Part shown: piece after piece, positions 43,137-55,676 of the stretch
Numbering within the stretch: position 1 is the stretch's first letter
Layout of the letters: each line of letters opens with the position of its first letter
Origin: Trifolium pratense
Lineage: Eukaryota; Streptophyta; Magnoliopsida; Fabales; Fabaceae
DNA length: 64,000 nucleotides
Direction of reading: 5' to 3'
Assembly: GCF_020283565.1 (NCBI RefSeq)
Contig: NC_060065.1
Location: 29,996,409-30,060,408, forward strand
Translations under genes and position numbers: made by a program
Notes under the pieces: model-generated
Database searches by the model: none
Seen by the model: only the letters and a program-made list of their open reading frames with translations
What the model was told of the DNA's origin: nothing

Positions 43137-46100
43137 ATGAGCAATCTTAAACTAGGCGTGGAAGTTGTGGGTGCTCATGACCTTATGCCCAAAGATGGCG
43201 AGGGCTCGTCTAGTGTTTTTGTCGAACTTCAATTTGATAATCAGAAGTTTCGGACAACTACTAAAGAAAAAGATCTAAATCCCGTATGGAATGAGAAATT
43301 TTATTTCATCATTGCTGATCAAAGCAAATTACCAAACCTCACACTTGATGCCTGCGTCTACCACTACAATGGCAAAAACAATAGTTCCAAAGTCTTTCTT
43401 GGTAAGGTCCGTCTCACGGAAACCTCATTTGTCCCGGATTCTGATGCTGTTATATTGCACTACCCTCTGGAAAAGAAACTCACATTTTCTCGCGTAAAAG
43501 GAGAGCTTGGTTTGAAGGTATTTGTTACGGATGACCCTTCTGTAAGATCCCCCAAACTTCTTTCTGATGAGGAACCCTCTTTGAATTCAGAACAGCACTC
43601 GAACAAAGATCAACCACCGGGATCATTGACAGATTCGATCCTGAACATGTTTTCTCGTAAGAAAAATGTGTCGAAGCACACATTTCATACCATTCCTGGT
43701 TCTAATAAAGAAGAACATCGATCTTCTCCACCAGGAGCTGCAAAGTTGAATGTGGACCATGGGAAGCATGAAATGAAATCTGGACTTCCTCCGAAACTCA
43801 TGCATGCATATGCAGATTCGTTGCATCCAATTGATTATGCACTCAAAGAGACGAGCCCTTCTCTTGGAGGGGGACAGGTAATTGGCGGGCGAGTTATTCG
43901 TGGGAACAGGCCATCCAGCACCTATGACCTTGTTGAACCAATGCGTTACCTTTTTGTACGAGTTTCAAAAGCTCGCGACCTTCCATCAAAGGGTGTGACC
44001 GGGAGCCTTAATCCATATGTGGAGGTAAAAGCTGGAAATTTCAAAGGAACTACAAAGCATTTAGAGAAAAATCAGGAACCTGAATGGAATGAAGTGTTTG
44101 CCTTTGCAAGGGACAATCTACAGTCAACAACAGTTGAAGTTGAGGTGAAAGACAAAGGTACGATACTAGATGAAACTGTTGGCACTGTGAGGTTTGTTCT
44201 TCATGATGTTCCTACACGGGTTCCACCAGATAGTCCATTGGCTCCAGAATGGTATCAGATTGACAAGAACGGGAAAAAGAAAAAAGGGGAGGTGATGCTT
44301 GCTGTATGGTTTGGCACACAAGCTGATGAAGCTTTTCCTGATGCTTGGCATTCTGATACACTCTTCCCTGGAGAAAACTCTTCAGTTTCCCATCATCAGA
44401 TGCGATCAAAAGTTTACCATTCACCAAGATTATGGTATGTACGGGTTAGAGTGATTGAGGCACAAGACTTGATTCTGTCAGAGAAATCACAAATCTCAGA
44501 TGCCTATGTTAAGGTGCAGACTGGTAACCAGATCTTGAAGACAAAAGCGGTTCAATCGAGGACGAAAAACATGCGTTGGGATCAGGAGCTGATGTTTGTT
44601 GCTGCTGAACCGTTTGATGAACCATTGATCCTTTCTGTTGAAAACCGCATTGGTCCAAACAAGGATGAGACACTTGGGGTGGCTGTTGTTCCTTTGACCA
44701 AGGTTGATAAGCGTGCCGATGATAGAATTATCCGTACTAGGTGGTATAACCTTGAACAGTCCATGTCATCTGCGACGGATGAGGAACATGAGAAGAAAAA
44801 TGATGTGTTTTCTAGTAGAATTCACCTCAGTGTCTGTCTTGACGGCGGGTACCATGTTTTTGATGAGTCAACTTATCATAGTAGTGATCTTAGACCCACA
44901 TCAAGGCAGCTCTGGAAGAAGCCAATTGGCATCTTAGAACTCGGTATTCTAAATGTTGATGGTCTTCATCCGATGAAAGCCAGGAATGGAAGAGGGACAT
45001 CTGATGCATACTGTGTGGCAAAATATGGGCGAAAGTGGGTTCGTACTCGAACTCTTAGTGATACTCTTGACCCAAAATACAATGAGCAATACTCATGGGA
45101 AGTTTTTGATCCAGCAACAGTTCTCACAGTAGGAGTGTTTGATAATTCTCAGGTTAATGGTCCTGATAACAAAGATTTGCTAATTGGTAAAGTTCGGGTC
45201 CGAATCTCAACCCTTGAAACTGGCCGTGTTTACACAAATGCTTACCCTTTACTGATGCTTCATCCTTCGGGTGTTAAAAAGATGGGTGAACTTCACTTGG
45301 TCATTAGATTTTCTTGTTACTCAATGGTTGATTTGATGCACTTATATTTTAAGCCTCACTTGCCAAAAATGCACTACAAAAGGCCCCTTAACGTTATGGA
45401 ACAGGAAATGCTGCGACAACAAGCTGTCAATGTTGTTGCTGCCCGCCTTAGTAGGGCTGAGCCTCCACTTAGGAAGGAGGTAGTTGAGTACATGTCTGAC
45501 ACAAATTCTCATCTTTGGAGTATGAGGCGCAGCAAGGCAAACTTCTACCGTTTGATGACGGTTTTTTCAGGGTTTCTTGCAGTAGGGCGATGGCTTGGGG
45601 GAGTTTCCACCTGGAATCATCCTATGACAACAGTATTGGTGCACATTCTTTTTGTAATGCTTGTGTGTTTCCCTGAACTTATTCTACCAACCATGTTTCT
45701 ATATGTGTTTGTTATTGGGATGTGGAATTGGAGATTCCGCCCGAGATGCCCACCTCACATGAACACCAGACTCTCTTACACAGACAGAGTAACTCCCGAT
45801 GAGCTTGATGAGGAATTTGACACATTTCCTTCCACAAAGAGCCCTGATGTAGTGCGATGGAGGTATGACCGGCTAAGAAGTGTGGCTGGAAGAGTTCAGA
45901 GTGTTGTTGGAGATTTAGCTACTCAAGGAGAGAGGGTTCAAGCACTTGTGAGCTGGCGTGATCCTCGCGCTAGTACCATGTTCATGGCATTTTGCTTTGT
46001 GTCTGCTCTTGTGTTGTATATGATCCCCTTCCAGGTACCTATTCTTATATGTGGATTTTACTTTATGAGACACCCAATGTTCCGAAGTAAGGTACCATCG

Positions 46101-46154
46101 GCACCAGTTAACTTCTACCGCAGGCTACCTGCCCTCACAGATGGCATGCTTTAA
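43137..46154 (+). CDS. MCTP: Multiple C2 and transmembrane domain protein (MCTP, FTIP/QUIRKY-like)
   Basis: It encodes 1005 aa from the first in-frame ATG at 43137 (MSNLKLGVEVVGAHDL) in one uninterrupted exon, as is typical of the family. Four C2 domains are readable: C2A at about 1-125, C2B from about 269 (MRYLFVRVSKARDLP), C2C from about 431 (RLWYVRVRVIEAQDLI) and C2D from about 597 (IGILELGILNVDGLHP, GTSDAYCVAKYG). The PRT_C region follows, with membrane segments at about 830-870 (LVHILFVMLVCFPELILP) and 946-975 (FMAFCFVSALVLYMIPFQVP) and the end VNFYRRLPALTDGML. Family members sit at ER-plasma membrane contacts and plasmodesmata, bind membranes through C2 domains, and control transport such as that of florigen. 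Which subfamily it belongs to is not settled. No defect is seen. Confidence 0.93.
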   Translation: MSNLKLGVEVVGAHDLMPKDGEGSSSVFVELQFDNQKFRTTTKEKDLNPVWNEKFYFIIADQSKLPNLTLDACVYHYNGKNNSSKVFLGKVRLTETSFVPDSDAVILHYPLEKKLTFSRVKGELGLKVFVTDDPSVRSPKLLSDEEPSLNSEQHSNKDQPPGSLTDSILNMFSRKKNVSKHTFHTIPGSNKEEHRSSPPGAAKLNVDHGKHEMKSGLPPKLMHAYADSLHPIDYALKETSPSLGGGQVIGGRVIRGNRPSSTYDLVEPMRYLFVRVSKARDLPSKGVTGSLNPYVEVKAGNFKGTTKHLEKNQEPEWNEVFAFARDNLQSTTVEVEVKDKGTILDETVGTVRFVLHDVPTRVPPDSPLAPEWYQIDKNGKKKKGEVMLAVWFGTQADEAFPDAWHSDTLFPGENSSVSHHQMRSKVYHSPRLWYVRVRVIEAQDLILSEKSQISDAYVKVQTGNQILKTKAVQSRTKNMRWDQELMFVAAEPFDEPLILSVENRIGPNKDETLGVAVVPLTKVDKRADDRIIRTRWYNLEQSMSSATDEEHEKKNDVFSSRIHLSVCLDGGYHVFDESTYHSSDLRPTSRQLWKKPIGILELGILNVDGLHPMKARNGRGTSDAYCVAKYGRKWVRTRTLSDTLDPKYNEQYSWEVFDPATVLTVGVFDNSQVNGPDNKDLLIGKVRVRISTLETGRVYTNAYPLLMLHPSGVKKMGELHLVIRFSCYSMVDLMHLYFKPHLPKMHYKRPLNVMEQEMLRQQAVNVVAARLSRAEPPLRKEVVEYMSDTNSHLWSMRRSKANFYRLMTVFSGFLAVGRWLGGVSTWNHPMTTVLVHILFVMLVCFPELILPTMFLYVFVIGMWNWRFRPRCPPHMNTRLSYTDRVTPDELDEEFDTFPSTKSPDVVRWRYDRLRSVAGRVQSVVGDLATQGERVQALVSWRDPRASTMFMAFCFVSALVLYMIPFQVPILICGFYFMRHPMFRSKVPSAPVNFYRRLPALTDGML

Positions 46155-46467
46155 ATGGACTGCATGGTGTGTGGTTATTGTATTTTTACCTACCGACAGC
46201 AACACTGTCATCGAGTCTTTTTGCAGTGATTGTAAAATAGCTATCTTGTCAAGTCTTGTTTTATTTTAGTGTTGAGTATAATTGGTGGAGATGTATCTAT
46301 ACATGCTGTGGAAAACTATTATGCAGTTTTATGCTTTCAAGCATTTCCTGCAGTAGCATTTAATTTTATGCCATTAGGAACCATGAACCATGAAACTAGT
46401 TTGATGATGACTTGAGGTCAAAAAACTCTGATGAACTTTTAATGCAAAACTTGTAGAGGTTTTTTTT
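46155..46467. other. 3' UTR and flank of the MCTP gene
   Basis: No coding potential. T-rich sequence suitable for 3' end formation. Confidence 0.4.
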
Positions 46468-46652
46468 TGCCGCCCTACCTACTTCTCGTGCGCCCTACGC
46501 GTTTCTATTTTAACCTTCTGCTGTTTAAGTAGCGGACGTTATGAAAATGAGAAATTTTTGACAAATTTTGAATATGCCGTCCACTACCTAAGTAACGAAC
46601 AGAGGTATTTTAGTAAATTCGTAGGGCGCTCGAGAAAATGGGTAGCATGACA
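46468..46652. mobile_element. MITE with ~28-bp TIRs
   Basis: CCTACTTCTCGTGCGCCCTAC on the left and GTAGGGCGCTCGAGAAAATGGG on the right are imperfect inverted repeats, and outer CCCTACC/GGGTAGC also pair. It is 185 bp long and non-coding. Confidence 0.65.
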
Positions 46653-46994
46653 AAGAAATTCTCAAACTTGTAAGTTTTTGAGAAGGAAAAGACAAAGGAT
46701 AATGTAAGAATCCTTTCAAATATTGTCACTGTTTTTTCACAGTACAAACAACTTTAGAGGTGTCAACAGCTTTGTTCAATTTTCAAGCAATCTGGTAAAG
46801 CATTTTCAACCACTCATTTTATTTATGTTTTTTATTTATTTGATGAGTATTAAATTTGGACCATTAGATGGTGTGAATGCACCAAATTCATATCCGTCAA
46901 AGTCATCAACAACCTATGGAACACACAATAAAATTGATTATAACATGATTATAATATGTACGGAGTATTCCTTATAGTTACGGATCCGGATTCC

Positions 46995-47155
46995 ATGCAG
47001 TCGTTTTTTGGTACAGTTGTGCAATCACGCTATTTATAGTCGTCCAATCAAGATCAGACGGTCATGATTTAAAGATTGTATTTAATGATTGCATTTGTTT
47101 AAACCGTCCGATTGTGATCGGACAGCTATAGAATGACTGCATCGAAAATTCAAAT
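46995..47155. mobile_element. Palindromic MITE with GACTGCAT ends
   Basis: ATGCAGTCGTTTTTTGG and ATTTATAGTCGTCCAATCA are mirrored by CCGATTGTGATCGGACAGCT and GAATGACTGCATCG. Related repeats are near 9765 and 62090. Confidence 0.55.
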
Positions 47156-47375
47156 GCACATAATCCATTTCCTAATGTTACAGAGTATTTAATTATAACT
47201 TTTCTAAAAATATGTAATATCAATCGTTAGTTGGTCCAATGATGATTGGTGCTAGACTTTAGTAGGGAAGATCACGATTCAATTCTTCGTAACTACTTAA
47301 TGTCAGAACTGACTCCGAATTAGATTAGACAGTCCAATGAGCCGGATACTCATTATATAAACTTTCAATCCAACG

Positions 47376-47658
<283 letters not shown>

Positions 47659-47900
47659 ACTTGTACATCATAATTTTGAGAGGGGGTAAAGAGCTATTAA
47701 CCCCTTTTTTTATAGAGTAATGTTACACTGTTCAATAGCGCTTCAACGAATACAAATTTTACAAAATTCACCGTTAGATTGAAAGTTTATATCATATAGA
47801 TCATTCATGTTCAATTCTATAAAAATCTAAAATCATTTGATATGTTATTGAGATTATCAAGCTTAACGGTATTCAATAAAAACACATAAAGCGTTAATCT

Positions 47901-49651
47901 AAAATAAGTTATTTTAAATATTATCGTTGACTATTTTTATACATTTAATTTGTAATAAATTAAAAATAGATTATTTAATATATTATCTTTGACTAGTTTA
48001 ATACATTTAATTTGTAATAACTTAATTAGAAATATAATATAGCTAAACTCATACAAGTTTGAAATATATTAGAATTTTCCTTCCAATCCCTTTTCCAAGT
48101 CTATATATAATATATGCTTACTCAGAATCATAGATTACAACAGCCAATTTCAAGTTAAGAAAATGAGAAACAAAATTATCTCTTCACTAGCTATTCATTT
48201 AATTTTCAGGACAAGCACATGTCATCATATAATATATTTTTTTTACTAATTGATCTGAAACAAAATAAAAACTAAGATCTGAAACAACTAACAAAAATAT
48301 GAAAGGTTTATTTGTTTGATTTCTGCAAATAATACTTGCATTCTGGATGTTTCAAAACAAACAAATTCATTAAAATATGTCTCAATTTGATAATGATTAT
48401 AATTCAGGTATATATCATTTTCAAAAGAAATAATCATAATATTATCAAACAAACACAAAAATAGAGAAATTCTTATGATTAATACAAGCTTAATTTGCGA
48501 ATCACCAAACCCCTTACCTTAGTGTGCAGAAATTGGCTTTTTTACTACAGTAACACCCTTTCAAAAATTATGTTCCAAATTACCACTTTTTTTTTCTATA
48601 ATGTACAATAATAGATCAAGTAGACGAGAAGTATAAATTAAAAATAGATCTAGAATATATATTAAAATATATTTCACACATCCTTCATGAACACATTATA
48701 AGTTTGTAAAATATAACATTTCTCTCCTCTATCAAACATGGATATAAAAACAACAAAGCATGTACCAAAAAAAAAAAAAACAAAGCAAAAGAGTATACAA
48801 AATTAAGAGAGAAGAAAAAAAAAATTGCGTCATAATTGTTGTTCGGTCGGTTTCGATTACCAAGAGATAGAATTTTATAGACTCGCATCCGTCCGTATGC
48901 AACCAGTCATGCTCGATCTTTTTCGCATTACATGAGTAAAAAATATAAATCAATTATTTATATTAAAAAATTACAGTTTTAATAATATAACAAAACAAAA
49001 AAAAGAAGCAAAGGTGCTGAGAAATCGTGTCTCCACACACCGATTTCTCTTAGGCTTTTAAAATGGAAATGAAAATTTGGTAGTAAGGTAATCGTTTTTC
49101 TAGGTAGCGACTTTTAAGGGTGAAAATTAAATCACTGCAAAACCATGGTATTTTGGTACATAGTAGAAAAAGGATGGTAGTTTAGTATTTAATTTTTAAA
49201 AGTGTGTTACTGTAGTAAAAAAGCCGCAGAAATTCTCTCCTTCTCTTCTGCTCTCTTTTCTTTTCTCGTTAAAGTTTGGACAATCCTATTTTTGTTCTCA
49301 TGTCATTCTATTTATAGGGAAAAGTTAGGTTTTCTTTCTCCTAAAGAAAAGTTTGATACAAAGAGGCATGTGTGTATTTATACTGAATTTATATTTGGGG
49401 ATGTTATGTGCTATTTAGGACGTGTCTATCCTTGTGTTGGAGAAGTTAATACATACTTGGTAATATGTATCAGAGCTTTACGCTTCATTACTTTATTGAA
49501 TCTTTAGTATGTCGGACTTTAATTCAATCTGAAACACACATTATTTTTTCACTAAAAAATATAAATAAAACTAATAAATTCTTCATCGATTTTATTTACT
49601 TCAGAGTTTATGAGAAAATATTTCAAAAACCAAACTAAAGATACTTGATTG
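47901..49651. other. AT-rich intergenic DNA, no gene seen
   Basis: No splice-consistent or conserved coding stretch on either strand; the open frames are poly-T/A driven. Confidence 0.45.
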
Positions 49652-49847
49652 TGTTATGAAATATAAGTAATAGTAATAATATATAAGTATAGAGGAGAGA
49701 AGAAGAGAAGAGAGAAAGAATAGAGATTGTATTATTCTCATCAAAGTGTGTCTTTACATGACAATACAAGTCCTATTTATAGGACAATATAATGGGTCAG
49801 TGGAATGAGTCAATGCTTAATGGACATCCACCAAATTATTCATAACA
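49652..49847 (-). repeat. 3' LTR of the Copia element
   Basis: 196 bp with 9-bp inverted ends. I read it as identical to 55481-55676. Confidence 0.92.
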
Positions 49848-50449
49848 CTCCCCCTTGGATGTCCATCGAGGATATGCCTCGTTAAAACCTTACTAGAGAA
49901 AACCCATTGGGAAAAAATCCTAGTGAAGGAAAAAGAGTACATCATCCTTTGTGTGTGAACTGCCTCATTAAAAACCTTACCAAGAAAAACCCAGTGGGAC
50001 AAAACCATGGTTAAGGGAAAAAGAGTGCAGAACATATTTATATCTCCCCCTCATAAAGACAATTATATATGAGACGAAGAAAATCAAATAATCTTATGTA
50101 GTTGTAGTAGTTGCTCAAAAGTTTTACTTGAAGCTGACTTTGTAGAAAAACATGTCTTATCTTCTTTATCATATAATCTTCTCCAAATATGTAGTTTGTG
50201 CGACATTATCTTCATGTTGAATCGTTGCAAGAAACCTTTAGAAGAAAACTCACAAATTCTTGTATCCGATGAATCACACACTTCAACCAAATTACATTCT
50301 TGATTTATCTTCTATAGTGCTCAACTTTCCTCATCATTTTGTTTCATAATATTGTTATTGTTGTTTGTTTCATAGATCTCCACGAGTAATTGTACTTCTT
50401 CATGTGAACGTATAGTTTGTTTGTGATCTATAACTTTACGAGGATTAAA

Positions 50450-50720
50450 CCAAATACCTGCATATCTAAAATAACAAAATATATACTTGATGATATATTG
50501 ACAACAAATAATAGGTCCATAATGTATTTGGCCCCAATTGAATTAAAATGTGGTACTTCAGGACCAATTAGTTCTTCATCATTTACTCGAACTCTAAAAT
50601 ATTCTTCAAATACTTATTTTGTAAGAAATGACAATATTTCAAGCTCTTAAGGAGTCTCTTGATGATATTTTTATCATCAACATAGATAGATAAAAAAAAT
50701 TCATTGCCAAATATTTTCTT
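50450..50720 (-). pseudogene. Decayed Copia reverse transcriptase/RNase H remnant
   Basis: The minus strand has FLSIYVDDKNIIK (YVDD at 50673-50684), the catalytic motif of Copia reverse transcriptase. Further along, in a shifted frame, it has VNDEELIGPEVPHFNSIGA and KYIMDLLF, matching the start of the Copia RNase H region. Stops and frame changes separate them. Confidence 0.75.
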
Positions 50721-53700
50721 AAAATGAACAAATTGTCATTTTCATATTTCTCACTTGGAAATATTCAACAAGAATATTATACAACATGCATATATATTGC
50801 TCGAGTATTTAAGGAGACTTATTCATGTTTATTAAGTCACCTTTCCAATAGTTTGATATATGTGTCTCACGAAAATTAAATCCTTTTGGGATTTTCATAT
50901 AATTATCAAGTGAGATGATTTTCATGTAATCATCATTATTAAGTGAGTCATTCAAATACATATACTAAACTTAATCAATTATAAAGAAGTTCTGAATTCA
51001 CTTCAGGTGAATATGCCTCTTGAAAATTAATTATAGACGTTTATCATTATTCTTTAATAATGAGTCAAACTTTAAATATTTGTATATTTTCTTTTCTCAA
51101 ATAGTTTGAAATGTATGTCTCGTGGAAATTAAATCCTTCAAGGAGTTTTATATAATTCACACTAACAAGTTAGCCATACAAATATATCGTGACACATTTT
51201 TCAAATAAATTGAATTTTCCATGTGTTAATAAACTTAATCAAGTAAGAGAATGATTTTGATTTCACTTCAGGTGAATATTTCTCTTCACATTCAATGGCA
51301 AACTTTTACCAATATGCTTGAATAAAAAAATCAAGCTTTTAATGTTTGTATGTCAACATTTTCTATTCACACGAAAATTAATTCGTATCTATCATGTTTT
51401 ACATCTTCAGGTGTATGGACTGCTGGTCCAAAAATCTTCACTTTGCAAAGTGACTTTAATTACGTAGTAATTGTGTTTTCATTTAGACAATCATTGTCTA
51501 TAATTCTCAATAGAATTTAGTTCATGATCCTCATTAACTCTTTTCACAAATAGCGCTATATTATATATAAAAATATCATCAACGTTGACTTCCTTTCGGT
51601 TCCATCATATTCCATTCATGACATAATTTTCATTCATGACATAATTCTTCAAGATCTCTTTATTATCATAAATTTCAGGTACCTGAGAAGTTCTTCTGGA
51701 ACTTAAAACTCAATTATGTCAAATACTCTTTTGAAGTTTTCATATCCTCACTTGGGTCATCTTTCTTTTTAGCTCCTTTTCTTATTTGAGGATTTTTATT
51801 GTTGGAACCGACTGATCTACCACACTTCAGGGTGGTTAATACTGATTTGCAAAATAAGATTGTCCAACAGGGACATCCATTTTGTTTGGAGCATTAGCAA
51901 CTAATAGTTGATTTCATAAATTTTGCAAATGATTTATATTTTGAACATTTGATTCAAACTATGAGGATCAATGTGAGATAATAACATTAATTTATTTCAA
52001 GTGATTCATTTGAACTTCTGGTTCATATTTTTCAGCTGCTTATTCTCCCCCCTAATATTGGGAAAATTAATTCATCACTTGAAAATCAGCCTACAGGGCT
52101 GTAAATAATTCTCCAATTTTTGGCTCAAGATGATTTATAATAGATGGAGATTCATATCAAATACATTTTCTCAATATTCTTTAAGAACCGTTTAAATGCA
52201 TTCTATTGGAGCAATTGCACATACACAACACATCCAAAAATGCTTATATGGGAATCATGTTTATAAACAAAGTTCAAATTGTAAATTAGGGGAGAACTTA
52301 TAATAACTAGTTGGCTTGATGCGAATTAGTATCTCAATATACATGTTTGAATGTTCCCAAAATATAAATTAGAAGTTATGATCTCATAAGTATCAGTCAT
52401 GTAATTACTTTAGACGTCTAAAGAATGGATCTTCTAGTCCATTTTTTGTATGATCATATTCTATTTGATATCGATTTCAATTGACATACGATACTTATCA
52501 AATATTTTCTAAGAATTTAGAAAATGAGATCTTAGCAAAACTATTTGAGAAAACAAACTCACAAACTTCTGGTTGTGAGTAAACATGCATGTGACCAATT
52601 TAGTTGATGCATCAATTCTCTAAATGGTCAAAAATCTCAAATTATCAATTTCTTTTGGGAATTAGTAACCGATAAAAATTATTAGAATGAAGGAACTTCA
52701 GGCCCTTCACTATATATTTATAGTTTTTTTTTTCGCATCATAATAAATCCGGGATGACCCAACCGGTATTGCCAACAATAAATTTAATATGATTTGTAAA
52801 CTTCTAGTTTACAATAATTTGTGCTTCAATTGCACTATTATATATAAAAGTGTAGTATAAACTTCTGGTTTATAATTTTTTCATTACACTTAATTTATCC
52901 AAAATATGTGTAGTAATATATAGAGATATTCAGCATATCTTCATTTACCATATCCTCGTTTCTTGTTTCCATATTGATATTCATGTATGAATGACAAGAA
53001 GATTATACTTATGCAATTAATTGGTCTGCAAATCAACATCTCCCTTATTATTGGGCTGAATTGTTACTATTATCATTTATGTCCGTTTAAAAACGTTTCA
53101 TCATATTAGCGAATGAGTGCCCTTACCAATCATTGGTACATTTATATAATGAGCTCCAAGCAAAGGTTGCCACTCGAATTCTTCCTTGCAAATGGAGCCA
53201 ATAAATTTTGATGACTTTATAAATCATCTCAAATAGCCACAAATCAACGGCAAACCAATATATAATAATAAAAAAACTCTAATAATAAATCAATGTAAGG
53301 ATAACTTAATAGTCAATTGTCTTAATAGTTCCTCAAAATAATAATTTCAATAACAGTTTGCAAGTGAGCATTCAAATAACAACAAGACAATATAAAATTT
53401 ACAAAATATTTACAAATATTCATATAAATAACATTTGGTGTAATAATTGTCGTAAAAAAAACATTTGGTGTAATAATTAACAAAATTGAGCCTAAAATAA
53501 ATTTCCAAATAGAACACTTTAACAAAATAATTAACATTAGTGGTACAACTTTTAAAGTAAAAGAAAGTTTCTCATATAATATTTTAGGCTCAAATCGTGA
53601 GATTATATAGTTTAAAATTATATATGATTCTCAGTTCTCACATTCAATCAACACCAAATATTTAAAAATTTCACAAAATAAATTCAAATCCCATAAACCA

Positions 53701-54660
53701 AGGATATGATATTAATATTAAACAAATATTCTTGGATTGAATATATATATATATAAAAAATATTCTGGGTATAAATTATAATTAAATTTATTTCCAAAAG
53801 AAAAAAGATATGTTTAAGGTATGAATTATAATTTTATTTCCAAAAGAAAAAATATCAATTAAATTGATTTATTATGGAAGAAAAAATATTTCTTTAGTAA
53901 GACACAATTCATACCTTAAGCATTGTAGTAGCTGAATTAATTCATAATAACACAAAGGACAAAATTATCATATAAAATAAAATGAATAAAGTATTAAGTC
54001 ATGCACACATTTTATTTTAGTAACATTCAAACTTAGTATATAAAAGTAACAGGAAACATCATAATTGTCAAATATAATGTAAATAAATAATCCATTAATT
54101 TATGATTTAAAATGTTAAGTTGATTTCATCTTGCAAAAATCCCAAAATTAATAGGTAGTATCACAATTACAAAAATTTGGCTAATAGAAATCACAAAAGA
54201 AATTAAATGATATGATATTTCAATTGATATTTGAAAATCTGTCAAATCAACTAGTTTTATTTTCAAAACAAATCATTTAATCTCAAATGAATCAATCATA
54301 ATACTTCCTTAATCGATAATGTAATAAATTGAAAACAATAAAAGAAAGAAATAAAAGGCATTCAATTGTTTTCAATGAGATTGATTGACCAAATTAACAT
54401 ATGAATGACATATGAAAAATCAATATGAAAATTTGTCTTAATTTAGAATTTAGAAATAAAAGGCATTCAATGTTATATTTGGAAACAGTATTAAATATGA
54501 AAATTTGTCTTAATTTAGAATTTTTAACGGAAAAATCAATAAGGCCATTGACCTTTGTTTTTAAGGTTATATTACTGCAGGCCGTAAAAACGGTGCGATT
54601 CATGCTACATGCTTTCTTTGAAATTTACTTAGCAACTGAATTTTACAATTTTATCCATTG

Positions 54661-55060
54661 AGTTCTTCAAGAACTATATAATAAATCACTATCAATTTAC
54701 AATCCTTCAAGGATGTAGGAATATTGAATTCATCTAGAATTCATTGAAGAGAAAAAGAAGTTGTTTTATTAGTTCTTCAGGAACTATATAACACATAAAA
54801 GTATTTTGATGTGCAATCCATTAGGGATGCATGGTGATAAATGGTGATATTTCGTAAGTTCTTCAGGAACAAAATTAATTTTTTAAGTTCTTCGGGAACT
54901 AAGATTATGAATTCTTCGGGAATTCATGTATTAAATGTCTAAGTTCTTCAGGAACTAAGAATAGGTTCTTTAGGAACCAAGATTATGAATTCTTCGGGAA
55001 TTCATGTATTAACTTTCTAGGTTCTTCAGGAACCAAGATTATGAATTCTTAAATATGTTT
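54661..55060 (-). repeat. Array of short hairpins in the Copia leader
   Basis: About a dozen short inverted repeats occur in 400 bp, for example AGTTCTTCAGGAACT (54768, 54941), AGTTCTTCGGGAACT (54886), GAATTCTTCGGGAATTC (54908, 54988) and AGGTTCTTCAGGAACC (55019). Arms vary together (AGTTC/GAACT, GGTTC/GAACC, GAATTC/GAATTC) so pairing is kept. Counting from the 5' LTR, the array lies about 420-820 nt into the leader. Confidence 0.8.
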
Positions 55061-55480
55061 ATGTTCTTTTGGATGATCGAAGTGTCGATGTTTCACCATA
55101 CAGATGTCGGTCACGAAGCATAATGATGCTTCACCAGACTATTGTCGGTCACGAAACTCAAACAATATCAAACATCCAAGATACATATTATAAATAAATA
55201 AATAATTGATCAACATTTTATGTAATATTAATGATCAAAGTGTTATGCTTCACCATATAAATGTCGGATATCACGAAGCGTAAACAACATTGAATCAATT
55301 AAATACATAAAGAAATGATGCTTATTTATTTAATTTTAATTATTATTATTTGATCTTTATAAGTATACAAGGTTCAAACGATTCATAATCATATAATAAT
55401 CAAAAATAAAAACTACTTGTGATTTCATAAAAATAGAATAAGAATTGCGTACCTCAGTTGGTAAGCTCATGCTGATAACG

Positions 55481-55676
55481 TGTTATGAAATATAAGTAAT
55501 AGTAATAATATATAAGTATAGAGGAGAGAAGAAGAGAAGAGAGAAAGAATAGAGATTGTATTATTCTCATCAAAGTGTGTCTTTACATGACAATACAAGT
55601 CCTATTTATAGGACAATATAATGGGTCAGTGGAATGAGTCAATGCTTAATGGACATCCACCAAATTATTCATAACA
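55481..55676 (-). repeat. 5' LTR of the Copia element, with TATA box
   Basis: On the minus strand TCCTATAAATAGGAC lies near 55600-55614, a good TATA box for the element's own transcript. The sequence just inside (CGTTATCAGCATGAGC on the minus strand) should contain the primer-binding site, which I could not assign to a tRNA. Confidence 0.9.

Larger units (their letters stand above)
49652..55676 (-). mobile_element. Copia LTR retrotransposon, recent insertion with decayed pol
   Basis: Two 196-bp LTRs (TGTTATGAA...TTCATAACA), which I read as identical, and a 5-bp duplication GATTG (49647-49651 and 55677-55681) define a 6025-bp element. A polypurine tract CCAAGGGGGAG next to the left LTR shows it points to the minus strand. 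Copia pol motifs are recognisable only in pieces (see 50450-50720) and are broken by stops and shifts; no gag or integrase is readable. It must have moved with proteins from another element. Confidence 0.88.

Noticed and set aside
49817..50035. Minus-strand ORF next to the Copia 3' LTR
   Set aside because: It covers the polypurine tract and the repeated MVLSHWVFLGKV-like segments of the element's 3' region, which are non-coding in Copia elements.
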